A stretch of DNA of 64,000 nucleotides from Streptomyces odontomachi (lineage in GTDB: Bacteria > Actinomycetota > Actinomycetes > Streptomycetales > Streptomycetaceae). Under the pieces are notes generated by a model that had not been told where the DNA came from, made no database searches, and saw only the letters and a program-made list of their open reading frames with translations. Positions 42,031 through 49,906 of the stretch are shown in pieces. The stretch lies in the NCBI RefSeq assembly GCF_024435355.1, contig NZ_JAMJWG010000022.1, positions 62,001-126,000 of the forward strand, in the 5' to 3' direction. Every line of letters begins with the position of its first letter. The stretch's first letter is position 1. Made by a program: the position numbers and the translations under genes.

Positions 42031-43497
42031 TCAGGTCCAGCTGGCGTGCAGCGGCTGGCCCTCCGCATAGCCGGCGGCGCTCTGGATGCCCACGACGGCC
42101 TTCTCGGCGAAGTCCGCCAGGGACGCGGCCCCGGCGTAGGTGCAGGCCGAGCGGACGCCCGCGATGATCGAGTCGATCAGGTCCTCCACGCCGGGGCGTT
42201 CGGGGTCCAGGTACATCCGGGAGGTGGAGATGCCCTCCTCGAACAGGCCCTTGCGGGCGCGGTCGTACGCCGACTCCTCCGCCGTGCGGTTGCGCACCGC
42301 ACGTGCCGACGCCATGCCGAAGGACTCCTTGTACAGCCGACCGTTGGGGTCCTGCTGGAGGTCTCCGGGCGATTCGAGGGTGCCGGCGAACCACGAGCCG
42401 ATCATGACGTTCGAGGCTCCGGCGGCGAGCGCCATGGCGACGTCGCGCGGGTGCCGCACCCCGCCGTCGGCCCAGACGTGCTTGCCGTACTTCGCGGCCT
42501 CGGCCGCACACTCCAGCACGGCGGAGAACTGCGGCCGGCCCACCCCGGTCATCATGCGCGTGGTGCACATGGCGCCGGGGCCGACGCCCACCTTGACGAT
42601 GTCCGCACCGGCCTCGATGAGATCGCGGACACCGGCCGCGGCGACCACGTTACCCGCGACGACGGGCACCTGCGGGTCGAGTGCGCGCACCGCCCGCAGC
42701 GCACCGAGCATCGACTCCTGGTGGCCGTGGGCGGTGTCCACCACGAGGGTGTCGATACCGGCGTCCAGGAGTTGCTTGGCCTTGCCCGCGACATCGCCGT
42801 TGATCCCGACGGCCGCGGCGATGCGCAGCGCGCCACCGGCGTCGGTGGCGGGCGTGTAGAGCGTGGCACGCAGGGCGCCCTTGCGGGTGAGGATGCCGAC
42901 GAGCCGGCCGTCCACGTCGACGGCGGGCGCGTAGCGGCGGTTGGCCGCGTCCAGCCGGTTGAAGGCCGCACGGGGGTCGACGTCGGCCTCCACCAACAGC
43001 AGGTCCCGGGACATCACTTCGGACAGCTGGGTGAAACGGTCGACGCCGCTCAGGTCGGCGTCGGTGACCACGCCGAGCGGGCGGTGGTCCTCGTCGACGA
43101 CGACGCCCGCGTTGTGGGAGCGCTTGGACAGCAGGGCCAGGGCGTCGGCGACGGTCTGGGTCGGGGCCAGCACGATGGGGGTGTCCAGCACGTGGTGGCG
43201 CTGCTTGATCCAGGCGGTGACATCGGCGACCACCTCGATCGGGATGTCCTGCGGGATGACGACGAGACCGCCGCGACGGGCCACCGTCTCGGCCATCCGG
43301 CGGCCGGCGACCGCGGTCATATTGGCGACGACCAGCGGAATCGTGGTGCCGGTGCCATCCGGCGCCGCCAGGTCCACGTCCTGGCGCGAGGCGACGGCGG
43401 AGCGGCCGGGCACCATGAAGACGTCGTCGTACGTCAGGTCGTAGGAAACCGGAGGCGACGATACGTAGCGACCGGTGCCGGGCTCCAGGAAATGCAT
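42031..43497 (-). CDS. guaB1: GuaB1-type GMP reductase (IMPDH family, CBS domains)
   Basis: This 488-residue protein starts MHFLEPGTGRY and continues LTYDDVFMVPGRSAV, a central CBS pair (PIVLAPTQTVADALALLSKR), the phosphate loop GVGPGAMCTTRMMTGVGRPQ with the catalytic Cys, and ADGGVRHPRDVAMALAAGAS. Actinobacterial GuaB1 proteins are annotated as IMP dehydrogenases, but the mycobacterial homologue was shown to be a CBS-regulated GMP reductase, so salvage of GMP to IMP is the likely role. ATG 43497 is used; an upstream TTG is in frame. A terminator-like hairpin lies in its leader. Confidence 0.9.
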   Translation of the reverse strand: MHFLEPGTGRYVSSPPVSYDLTYDDVFMVPGRSAVASRQDVDLAAPDGTGTTIPLVVANMTAVAGRRMAETVARRGGLVVIPQDIPIEVVADVTAWIKQRHHVLDTPIVLAPTQTVADALALLSKRSHNAGVVVDEDHRPLGVVTDADLSGVDRFTQLSEVMSRDLLLVEADVDPRAAFNRLDAANRRYAPAVDVDGRLVGILTRKGALRATLYTPATDAGGALRIAAAVGINGDVAGKAKQLLDAGIDTLVVDTAHGHQESMLGALRAVRALDPQVPVVAGNVVAAAGVRDLIEAGADIVKVGVGPGAMCTTRMMTGVGRPQFSAVLECAAEAAKYGKHVWADGGVRHPRDVAMALAAGASNVMIGSWFAGTLESPGDLQQDPNGRLYKESFGMASARAVRNRTAEESAYDRARKGLFEEGISTSRMYLDPERPGVEDLIDSIIAGVRSACTYAGAASLADFAEKAVVGIQSAAGYAEGQPLHASWT

Positions 43498-43554
43498 AAG
43501 TCTCACATTTTTCAAGCGAAACGGCGCAGGTCATCCCGCAAGGACACAGAAAGA

Positions 43555-43593
43555 AGCCCCCGTGTTCCCTGGTCCTTCTGAGGTACGGGGGCT
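43555..43593 (-). promoter_or_regulatory. Terminator-like hairpin in the guaB1 leader (candidate attenuator or sRNA)
   Basis: On the minus strand AGCCCCCGT (43593-43585) pairs perfectly with ACGGGGGCT (43563-43555) around a 21-nt loop and is followed by TCTTTCTG, a T-rich tract. This is an intrinsic-terminator layout placed 58 nt upstream of the guaB1 start and downstream of no gene. A second small hairpin, GGCAGGTTTTCTGCC (43624-43610), lies just before it. The arrangement suggests premature-termination control of guaB1, or a short independent RNA. The remainder of the 387-bp gap to the cellulase has no gene. Confidence 0.55.
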
Positions 43594-43799
43594 CTCCTGC
43601 CGGTGTCGGGGCAGAAAACCTGCCTTACATCAAGACATTACCCGAACATGAAGGTCCGGGCGAATCACCAGTCCCGGGAAATTTCACCGCTCCAGGCCGC
43701 CGGCAACCCCCGGATCGGGGGCGCTCGGCACCGCCCCGCCGCCCCCACCACCTTCCCGCCGATCCGAACCACCTCTCCACCCCGATGACGCGACCCCTT

Positions 43800-43817
43800 G
43801 ACTTAAACGGTTAAGTC
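43800..43817. promoter_or_regulatory. GACTTAA-ACGG-TTAAGTC dyad before the cellulase gene
   Basis: A perfect 7-bp dyad with a 4-nt centre (43800-43806 and 43811-43817) begins inside a TTGACT -35-like hexamer and fills the promoter spacer, about 70 bp before the GH5 start. Its AT-rich arms stand out in this DNA. It is a likely operator for a substrate-responsive repressor, which is not identified in the window. Confidence 0.55.
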
Positions 43818-43884
43818 CGGCACTGTGCCCGCCAGTACATCCCGGGGCGGGCCCATGATCACGAGTCAACGCGATGGAGACGCG

Positions 43885-45051
43885 ATGAATCATCGAAAGG
43901 CCTTAACGGCCTTGAGCACCGTCGGAGTACTGCTGCTGAGCTGGGCGATCGGGGCGGCACTACCGGCCACGGCGGCCGGTTCGCCGCTGTCCGGGGCGGC
44001 GTCCCAGCGGGCCGAGGCCGTCACCGCTGCGCCCGCGCTGAAGGTGTCGGGCAACCATCTGGTCACCTCGGCGAACGCCACCACCCGCCTGCTGGGAGTT
44101 AACCGGTCCGGTGGCGAGTTCGGCTGCATGCAGGGCAAGGAGATCTTCGACGGACCGGTGGACCAGGCCGCCGTCGAGGCGATGAAGCCCTGGCACATCA
44201 ACACGGTCCGGATTCCGTTGAACGAGGAGTGCTGGCTGGGCACCTCGGACGCCCCGTCGTCCGACACCAGCGGCACGGCCTACCAGCAGGCGGTCCACGA
44301 CTACGTGGACCTGCTGGTGTCCAACGGCATGAACGTCATCCTCGATCTGCACTGGACCTACGGCCAGTACACCGGCAACGGCGCGGGCTGTTCGGACGTC
44401 AAGGCCACCTGCCAGAAGCCGATGCCGGACATGCAGTACACGCCGGACTTCTGGTCCCAGGTGGCTGGCATGTTCCGGGGGAACGACGCGGTCGTCTTCG
44501 ACCTGTTCAACGAGCCGTACCCGGACGCGGCCAACAACTGGGCCGATGCCACCGAGGCATGGACCTGCCTGCGGGACGGCGGCACGTGCACCGGCATCGA
44601 CTACCAGGTGGCCGGCATGCAGACCCTGGTCGACACGGTACGCGCCACCGGCGCCACCAACGTGATCATGGTGGGCGGTCTGACCTGGACCAACGACCTC
44701 AGCCAGTGGCTGGCCTACCAGCCCGACGACCCCGCCGGCAACGTGATGGCCTCCTGGCACTCGTACAACTTCAACGCCTGTGTGACCGCCTCGTGCTGGG
44801 ACAGCACCATCGGCACGGTCGGGGCGCAGGTGCCGGTGCAGGCCGGTGAGATCGGCCAGGACAGCTGCGCCCACGACTACATCGACAAGGTGACGGACTG
44901 GGCGGACACCAACGGGGTCGGCTACACCGCCTGGACCTGGAACCCGTGGGGGTGCAGTGGCGGCAACGTGCTCATCGACGACTGGAGCGGCACCCCGACG
45001 TCGAGCTACGGCGAGGGCTTCAAGGCGCACCTGATCACGCAGAACCCCTGA
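43885..45051 (+). CDS. Secreted glycoside hydrolase family 5 cellulase with a TTA codon
   Basis: This 388-residue protein has a signal peptide (about residues 1-32) and a GH5 barrel. VVFDLFNEPYPD carries the expected acid/base Glu210 and VPVQAGEIGQD the nucleophile Glu322; DLHWTYG and WHSYNF match family motifs. No carbohydrate-binding module is present. It should cleave beta-1,4-glucan outside the cell. Leu7 is encoded by TTA (43903-43905), the rare codon read by the bldA tRNA in streptomycetes, so production may depend on development. ATG 43885 follows GGAGACGCG. Confidence 0.9.
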   Translation: MNHRKALTALSTVGVLLLSWAIGAALPATAAGSPLSGAASQRAEAVTAAPALKVSGNHLVTSANATTRLLGVNRSGGEFGCMQGKEIFDGPVDQAAVEAMKPWHINTVRIPLNEECWLGTSDAPSSDTSGTAYQQAVHDYVDLLVSNGMNVILDLHWTYGQYTGNGAGCSDVKATCQKPMPDMQYTPDFWSQVAGMFRGNDAVVFDLFNEPYPDAANNWADATEAWTCLRDGGTCTGIDYQVAGMQTLVDTVRATGATNVIMVGGLTWTNDLSQWLAYQPDDPAGNVMASWHSYNFNACVTASCWDSTIGTVGAQVPVQAGEIGQDSCAHDYIDKVTDWADTNGVGYTAWTWNPWGCSGGNVLIDDWSGTPTSSYGEGFKAHLITQNP

Positions 45052-45157
45052 CGGGAGACGCTCGGAACCGCACCGTGCACCACATGTCTCGTCCGACCCG
45101 GGTCGTGGCCACCGGCACCCGCCGTGGCCGCGGCCCGGCCGGGAGCAGCGGCGAGCT

Positions 45158-45523
45158 CTAAGCGGGCCCGCCCGCCACCGTGAGCAGCACCGCGAACCCC
45201 TCGGCACGCCCGTTCCAGTAGGCCTCCGCCTCCGCGAACACCTGCTGGGCGGTGGCCCACTCGTCGGGCCGTGCCGCGGCGTACGCCTGCCAGCCGGAGA
45301 CCAGCAGGAGCCGTCCGCGTGCCACGGGGAGCCAGGACAGGTCCCGCAGGCAGTCGGCGAGGGCGTCCCAGTTGTGCCCGAACCAGTCGGGTAGTTCCAG
45401 GGCGCGGGCACACCGGTCCAGGAAGGCGGCCTTGCCGGTGACCGCGTCGAGGTCCAGAACGGTACTGGTCCAGCCGGTGGCCCGGACCGCCTCGAGAACC
45501 GGGGTGAACGCCACGTCGGTCAT
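45158..45523 (-). CDS. Barstar-family protein
   Basis: This 121-residue protein matches the barstar fold: STVLDLDAVTGKAAFLDRCARALELPDWFGHNWDALADCLRDLSWLP, where the Gly-His-Asn-Trp-Asp-Ala-Leu segment is the family hallmark. Barstar inhibits barnase-type ribonucleases, but no barnase gene lies beside it here, so it may be an orphan immunity protein or have another partner. ATG 45523 has only a weak ribosome site. It converges on the cellulase gene. Confidence 0.88.
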   Translation of the reverse strand: MTDVAFTPVLEAVRATGWTSTVLDLDAVTGKAAFLDRCARALELPDWFGHNWDALADCLRDLSWLPVARGRLLLVSGWQAYAAARPDEWATAQQVFAEAEAYWNGRAEGFAVLLTVAGGPA

Positions 45524-45539
45524 CTGTGCATCATCTCGT

Positions 45540-45625
45540 CCGTCGTCCGTCGTCCGTCGTCGGTGTCGGTGTCGGTGTCGTGACAGCCTCGTCCGTCGTC
45601 CGTGGCTGGCTGGCTGGCTGTCGGC
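45540..45625. repeat. Short simple-sequence repeats (TCGTCCG, GGTGTC, GGCT)
   Basis: The gap between the barstar and SorC genes contains consecutive microsatellites: CGTCGTC-type repeats, GGTGTC three times, and GGCT four times. No function is apparent. Confidence 0.6.
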
Positions 45626-45673
45626 ACCTGCCCACCCCGAGGCGGCGTGATGTACCGCCCGGGGTGTGCGGGG

Positions 45674-46699
45674 TCAGGCGGCGTCGCTGTCCGGGTCCGT
45701 GCGGTCCAGCGCGGGCTGCGGCACCTCGCCGGTGGTCATCAGATAGTCCGCCGCCGTGGTGTCCGTGACGAGGCTGGTGACCAGGCCGGAGCGGAGCACC
45801 GCGTCGATGGCGGCACCCTTGCGGTGGCCGCCCGCGATGGCGACCACTTCGGGGATGCGCCGCAGCCGGTCCGCCTCCACCGTGATGCACCGCTCACCCA
45901 GGTCCCGGCCGACCCGGCGGCCCTGGGCGTCGAAGAGGTGGGCCGACATCTCCGCCGCGACCCCGAGTGAGGCGTAGTGGGCGCGCTCCTCCTCGCTGAG
46001 CATGTCGTGCACGGTCGAGATGCCGGCCTCCCAGGAACCGATCGACACGCAGGCGACGGTCACCTTGTCGAAGTACTCGAAGGCGCGGGCGATGCCCGTC
46101 TGGTGCCGCAGCGCGTCGGCGGTGGCCGAGTCGGGCAGCAGCATCGGCGCGTAGATGGGGTGGGCCTCGCCGCCGGAGACCTGCGCGGCACGGCGCACGG
46201 CCTCCACGGAGCCGCGCTCCGCGGTCCCCGCGTCGTAGACCCCGGTGAGCTGCACGACGGTGCACGGCGGCAGCCGGTCCAGCGCCGCGGCCATGTGAAT
46301 GGTCGACCTGCCCCAGGCCAGGCCCAGCACATCGCCCTCGGTGACCAGCTCCACCATCAGGTCGGCGGCGACCTCGCCCAGGTTCTCCGGGTCGGGCGAC
46401 TCGTCGGCTTCCGCCGGGGACTCGACGACCACGGCGTGCCGCAGGCCGTAGCGGGCGCGCAGCGCGTCGGAGCGCTCCGCGTCGAGTTCCGCGGGCACCC
46501 TGATCTCGATCCGTACGAGATCACGCTCGAGAGCGGTCTCCAGGACCCGCGCCACCTTGAAGCGGCTCACACCGAACTCCTCGGCGATCTGGATCTTGGA
46601 TTTGCCCTCGAGATAGAAACGGCGGGCCATGGCCGCCGCCTGTACCAGCTCCGCGGGTCCCATCCGCAGAGCCGGCCGCCCTGCCGACATGCCGGACAC
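45674..46699 (-). CDS. SorC/DeoR-type sugar-binding transcriptional regulator
   Basis: This 341-residue regulator has an N-terminal helix-turn-helix (RRFYLEGKSKIQIAEEFGVS, RFKVARVLETALERDLV) and a SorC sugar-phosphate-binding domain (GEVAADLMVELVTEGDVLGL, AWGRSTIHMAAALD, VTVACVSIGSWEAGIS, VVAIAGGHRKGAAIDAVLRS). Such proteins control sugar or polyol catabolism. The GTG at 46699 is chosen because AAGGAG is six bases upstream; an earlier in-frame GTG at 46741 is possible. It precedes no obvious operon on this strand, so its targets are unknown. Confidence 0.9.
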   Translation of the reverse strand: MSGMSAGRPALRMGPAELVQAAAMARRFYLEGKSKIQIAEEFGVSRFKVARVLETALERDLVRIEIRVPAELDAERSDALRARYGLRHAVVVESPAEADESPDPENLGEVAADLMVELVTEGDVLGLAWGRSTIHMAAALDRLPPCTVVQLTGVYDAGTAERGSVEAVRRAAQVSGGEAHPIYAPMLLPDSATADALRHQTGIARAFEYFDKVTVACVSIGSWEAGISTVHDMLSEEERAHYASLGVAAEMSAHLFDAQGRRVGRDLGERCITVEADRLRRIPEVVAIAGGHRKGAAIDAVLRSGLVTSLVTDTTAADYLMTTGEVPQPALDRTDPDSDAA

Positions 46700-46859
46700 G
46701 GCGATCTCCTTACTGCTGACAACTGCTCTCAACGTCTTCACACCCTGGATTCGCCGTTCATCCTTCCAGATCCGCAGCAGTCGATCAGCCTTGACGTGTG
46801 GCGTTCACGTTCCCTTGTCCAGGTGGCCGCGTCACGGTGCGCGGTGCGCACCGTACGCT

Positions 46860-47549
46860 TCAGTGGCCACATGCCCAGGATGCCGTGGACATCGCACCGG
46901 CGGCCTGGTCGCGCAGCGCCCGCACCGCGTCCGCCGGATCCTGCGCGCCGTAGACGGCAGAGCCTGCGACGAAGACGTCGGCGCCGGCCTCCGCACACCG
47001 CTCAATGGTGCTCGCCGAGACACCACCGTCCACCTGGAGCCACAGGTCGAGCCCGTGCTTGCCGATCAGCTGACGGGCGCGGCGGATCTTCGGCAACATG
47101 ATGTCCAGGAAGGCCTGGCCACCGAAGCCCGGCTCCACCGTCATGATCAGCAGCATGTCGAGCTCCGGGAACAGGTCCTCGTACGGCTCGACGGGTGTGG
47201 CGGGCTTGAGCGCCATGGCGGCGCGTGCGCCCTTGGCACGGATCTCGCGCGCCAGGCGCACGGGCGCGGCGGCCGCCTCCACGTGGAAGGTGACGGAGGA
47301 TGCGCCCGCCTCGACGTACTGCGGCGCCCAGCGGTCGGCGTCCTCGATCATCAGGTGGCAGTCGAGGGGGGTGTCCGTGGCCCGGGCCAGCGATTCCACG
47401 ATGGGGACGCCCAGGGTCAGGTTGGGCACGAAATGGTTGTCCATCACGTCGACGTGAAGCCAGTCGGCACCCTGCACGGCGCGCGCCTCGTCGGCGAGGC
47501 GCGCGAAGTCGGCGGACAGAATGCTGGGGTTGATCTGCGGGGCGTCCAT
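46860..47549 (-). CDS. rpe: Ribulose-phosphate 3-epimerase
   Basis: This 229-residue TIM-barrel enzyme interconverts ribulose 5-phosphate and xylulose 5-phosphate in the pentose phosphate pathway. It carries INPSILSADFARLADEARAV, WLHVDVMDNHFVPNLTLG (metal-binding His/Asp), CHLMIEDADRWAPQYVEAGA, MTVEPGFGGQAFLDIMLPKI and VDGGVSASTIERCAEAGADV. The ATG at 47549 is followed by the family N-terminus. It is downstream of rsmB on the same strand, but a four-copy repeat array of about 0.5 kb lies between them. Confidence 0.96.
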   Translation of the reverse strand: MDAPQINPSILSADFARLADEARAVQGADWLHVDVMDNHFVPNLTLGVPIVESLARATDTPLDCHLMIEDADRWAPQYVEAGASSVTFHVEAAAAPVRLAREIRAKGARAAMALKPATPVEPYEDLFPELDMLLIMTVEPGFGGQAFLDIMLPKIRRARQLIGKHGLDLWLQVDGGVSASTIERCAEAGADVFVAGSAVYGAQDPADAVRALRDQAAGAMSTASWACGH

Positions 47550-47722
47550 GGCTCAAGCCTGCCATGCCGTGACCGCCTGCTTGGCGGCGGTCCCGGCTGG
47601 GGGGGGCCGGGCTGGCGTCGGGGCTGCTGGCTCGGGGTGCGGCCGTCGGGTGGGGCGTGGCTGGGCGGGCGCGGTCGCCACCTGCCGGTGGGGGCATGAT
47701 TGGGGCAGCCCCCTGAGGACGG

Positions 47723-48260
47723 TGGCCCACGGCAACGGACTCGTCGTGGCTTGTCGCGCAGTTCCCCGCGCCCCCCACCACCGTGTCCTTCGGACGCAAC
47801 CACCCCGTGCCGGCGCGGGCCACGCCACCACCTGCCGGTGGGGGGCATGACCGGGGCAGCCGCCTTAGGACGGTGGCCCACGACCACGGACCCGTCGTGG
47901 CTTGTCGCGCAGTTCCCCGCACCCCCCACCACCACCGCGTCCTTCGGACGCAACCACCCCGTGCCGGCGCGGGCCACGCCACCACCTGCCGGTGGGTGGA
48001 CACGGCCGAGGCAGCCCCTGAGGACAGTGGCCCACGACCACGGACCCGTCGTGGCTTGTCGCGCAGTTCCCCGCACCCCCCACCACCACCGCGTCCTTCG
48101 GACGCAACCACCCCGTGCCGGCGCGGGCCACGCCACCACCTGCCGGTGGGTGGACACGGCCGAGGCAGCCCCTGAGGACAGTGGCCCACGACCACGGACC
48201 CGTCGTGGCTTGTCGCGCAGTTCCCCGCGCCCCCCACCACCACCGCGTCCTTCGGACGCA
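47723..48260. repeat. Four-copy tandem array of a 151-154-bp unit
   Basis: The units start TGGCCCACG at 47723, 47874, 48028 and 48182 (periods 151, 154, 154); the last copy is partial. Each contains the dispersed box (47756, 47907, 48061, 48215), followed, after a C/A-rich spacer, by GCGTCC-TTC-GGACGC or a one-base variant, a perfect hairpin in most copies. It lies between rsmB and rpe. Long open frames through the array arise from the repetition and are not credible genes. Confidence 0.92.
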
Positions 48261-48290
48261 ACCGCGCTGCCGGGGCGGCGGGGGCGGGGG

Positions 48291-49727
48291 TTAGGACGTG
48301 CGGCGTAGGAGGGACAGGTACATCGCGTCGGTGCCGTGGAGGTGGGGCCAGAGTTGGATGTCGGGGCCGTTGCCCAGGGAGGGGACTTCGGGCAGGAAGG
48401 GGCGGGCGTCGATGGGCTCGGCGGTGGCGTGGTGCCTGAGGACGTCGTCGACCACGGCCCGGGTCTCGGCCAGGTGGGGTGAGCAGGTCGCGTAGGCGAC
48501 GACGCCCCCGATGCGTACGGACGTCAGTGCGGTACGCAGCAGGGCGCGCTGGAGGGGGGCGAAGCTCTCCAGGTCCGCTGGGCGGCGGCGCCAGCGGGCC
48601 TCGGGTCGGCGGCGCAGCGCGCCGAGGCCCGAGCACGGCACGTCCACCAGCACGCGGTCGAACGTGCCGGGCTGCCACGGCGGGCGGGTGGTGTCGGCGG
48701 TGACCACCTGGTACGGGCCGGGGTTGCCGGCCAGCGCCCGTGCCACCAGGCCGGCGCGGTGCGGCTGCCGCTCGGCGGCGACCAGGGCGGCACCGCGTTC
48801 CGCGGCCAGCGCCGCGAGCAGGCCGGCCTTGCCGCCGGGGCCCGCGCAACCGTCCAGCCAGCGCCGGTCAGGTCCTTCCAGCGGCGCCGCCGCCAGGGCC
48901 AGCGCCACCAGCTGGCTGCCCTCGTCCTGGACGCCGGCGCGCCCCTCACGGACCGCGTCCAGCGCGCCCGGATCGCCGCCTTCGGTGAGCCGGACGGCGT
49001 ACGGCGACCAGCGGCCCGGCTGCGCCGCCTGCTCGTCGGGTGCCAGCAGTTCCTGCGTGGTGGCCCGCCCGGGGCGGGCGACGAGCGTCACCTCGGGCCG
49101 TTCGTTGTCGGCTTCGAGGAGTTCCTCGATGCCCGCACGAGGGCCACCGAGCGCGTCCCACAGGGCCGAGACCACCCACCGGGGGTGGGCGTGCACGACC
49201 GCGAGGTGCTCCTCGGGATCGTCCTCGTACGGGGGCGCCACCCGCTGGAGCCAGCCCGCCAGGTCGTCCTGGGCGACCTTGCGCAGCACGGCGTTGACGA
49301 ACTTGGCGCGCCCGTCGCCGAGCACCACGCGTGCCAGCTCCACGGAGGCGGAGACCGCGGCATGGGTGGGGATGCGGGTGCTGAGCAGCTGGTGGACGCC
49401 GAGCGAGAGGACGTCGAGCACCGGCGGGTCGACCTCGCGCAGCGGCCGGTCGATGCAGTCCGCGATGATCGCGTCGTAGGTGCCCTGCCGGCGCAGCGTG
49501 CCGTAGACCAGTTCGGTGGCGAGGGCCGCGTCCCGCCCGTCCAGATCGCCCTTCTCGCGCGCCCTGCGCAGCAGCGGGGGCAGCACGAGGTTCGCGTACG
49601 CGTCCCGCTCGTCGACGGCCCGCAGCGCCTCGAAGGCGAGGATCCGTACGGGGTCCTTCTTCGGACGGCGGTACGGCTTCGAGGACGGGCGCGCGGTGTG
49701 GGGGCGCCGGCGTGGCTGGTCGTTCAA
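48291..49727 (-). CDS. rsmB: 16S rRNA m5C967 methyltransferase, RsmB/NOL1/NOP2 family
   Basis: This 478-residue enzyme should methylate cytosine in 16S rRNA. An N-terminal NusB-like domain (VRILAFEALRAVDERDAYAN, LATELVYGTLRRQGTYDAII) is followed by a SAM methyltransferase domain: LDGCAGPGGKAGLLAAL binds SAM, and the two catalytic cysteines are in DVPCSGLGALRRRPEARWRR and YATCSPHLAETR. I chose the TTG at 49727 because GGAG lies just upstream; a GTG at 49820 is in frame but inside a dispersed palindromic repeat. It lies downstream of fmt. Confidence 0.94.
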   Translation of the reverse strand: MNDQPRRRPHTARPSSKPYRRPKKDPVRILAFEALRAVDERDAYANLVLPPLLRRAREKGDLDGRDAALATELVYGTLRRQGTYDAIIADCIDRPLREVDPPVLDVLSLGVHQLLSTRIPTHAAVSASVELARVVLGDGRAKFVNAVLRKVAQDDLAGWLQRVAPPYEDDPEEHLAVVHAHPRWVVSALWDALGGPRAGIEELLEADNERPEVTLVARPGRATTQELLAPDEQAAQPGRWSPYAVRLTEGGDPGALDAVREGRAGVQDEGSQLVALALAAAPLEGPDRRWLDGCAGPGGKAGLLAALAAERGAALVAAERQPHRAGLVARALAGNPGPYQVVTADTTRPPWQPGTFDRVLVDVPCSGLGALRRRPEARWRRRPADLESFAPLQRALLRTALTSVRIGGVVAYATCSPHLAETRAVVDDVLRHHATAEPIDARPFLPEVPSLGNGPDIQLWPHLHGTDAMYLSLLRRTS

Positions 49728-49817
49728 AGGTGCTCCGCTGCTTGGGGTGCTGCTCGGGGTGCTCTGCTTGTGCGGCTTGGGGTGCTCCGGGTGCCGCCCA
49801 CGGCCGTCACGGGGTGC

Positions 49818-49861
49818 CACCCATGCCCTTCACGGCAGTGGGCCCCTCGGGCAGTGGGGGG
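49818..49861. repeat. Dispersed palindromic repeat between fmt and rsmB
   Basis: ACCCATGCCCTTCACGGCAG followed by TGGGCCCCTCGGGCAGTGGG is a partial copy of the palindromic family seen at 22311, 25037, 27.3 kb and 58857. It overlaps the upstream alternative start of rsmB. Confidence 0.55.
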
Positions 49862-49906
49862 AGCGCGGGCGAGCGGCCGGTGGCTGCGTTCTCCCGGTGG
49901 CCGCGT

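Noticed and set aside
47723..48260. CRISPR array
   Set aside because: Units are about 153 bp of nearly identical sequence with no short-repeat/unique-spacer alternation and no cas genes.
47444..48849. Repeat-rich proteins across the rsmB-rpe array
   Set aside because: The translated repeats follow the DNA repeats and end inside known genes on the same strand in other frames.
49728..49820. Upstream GTG start of rsmB
   Set aside because: The extra 31 residues are Ser/Pro-rich and begin inside a dispersed repeat, while the TTG at 49727 has GGAG and the family-like N-terminus.
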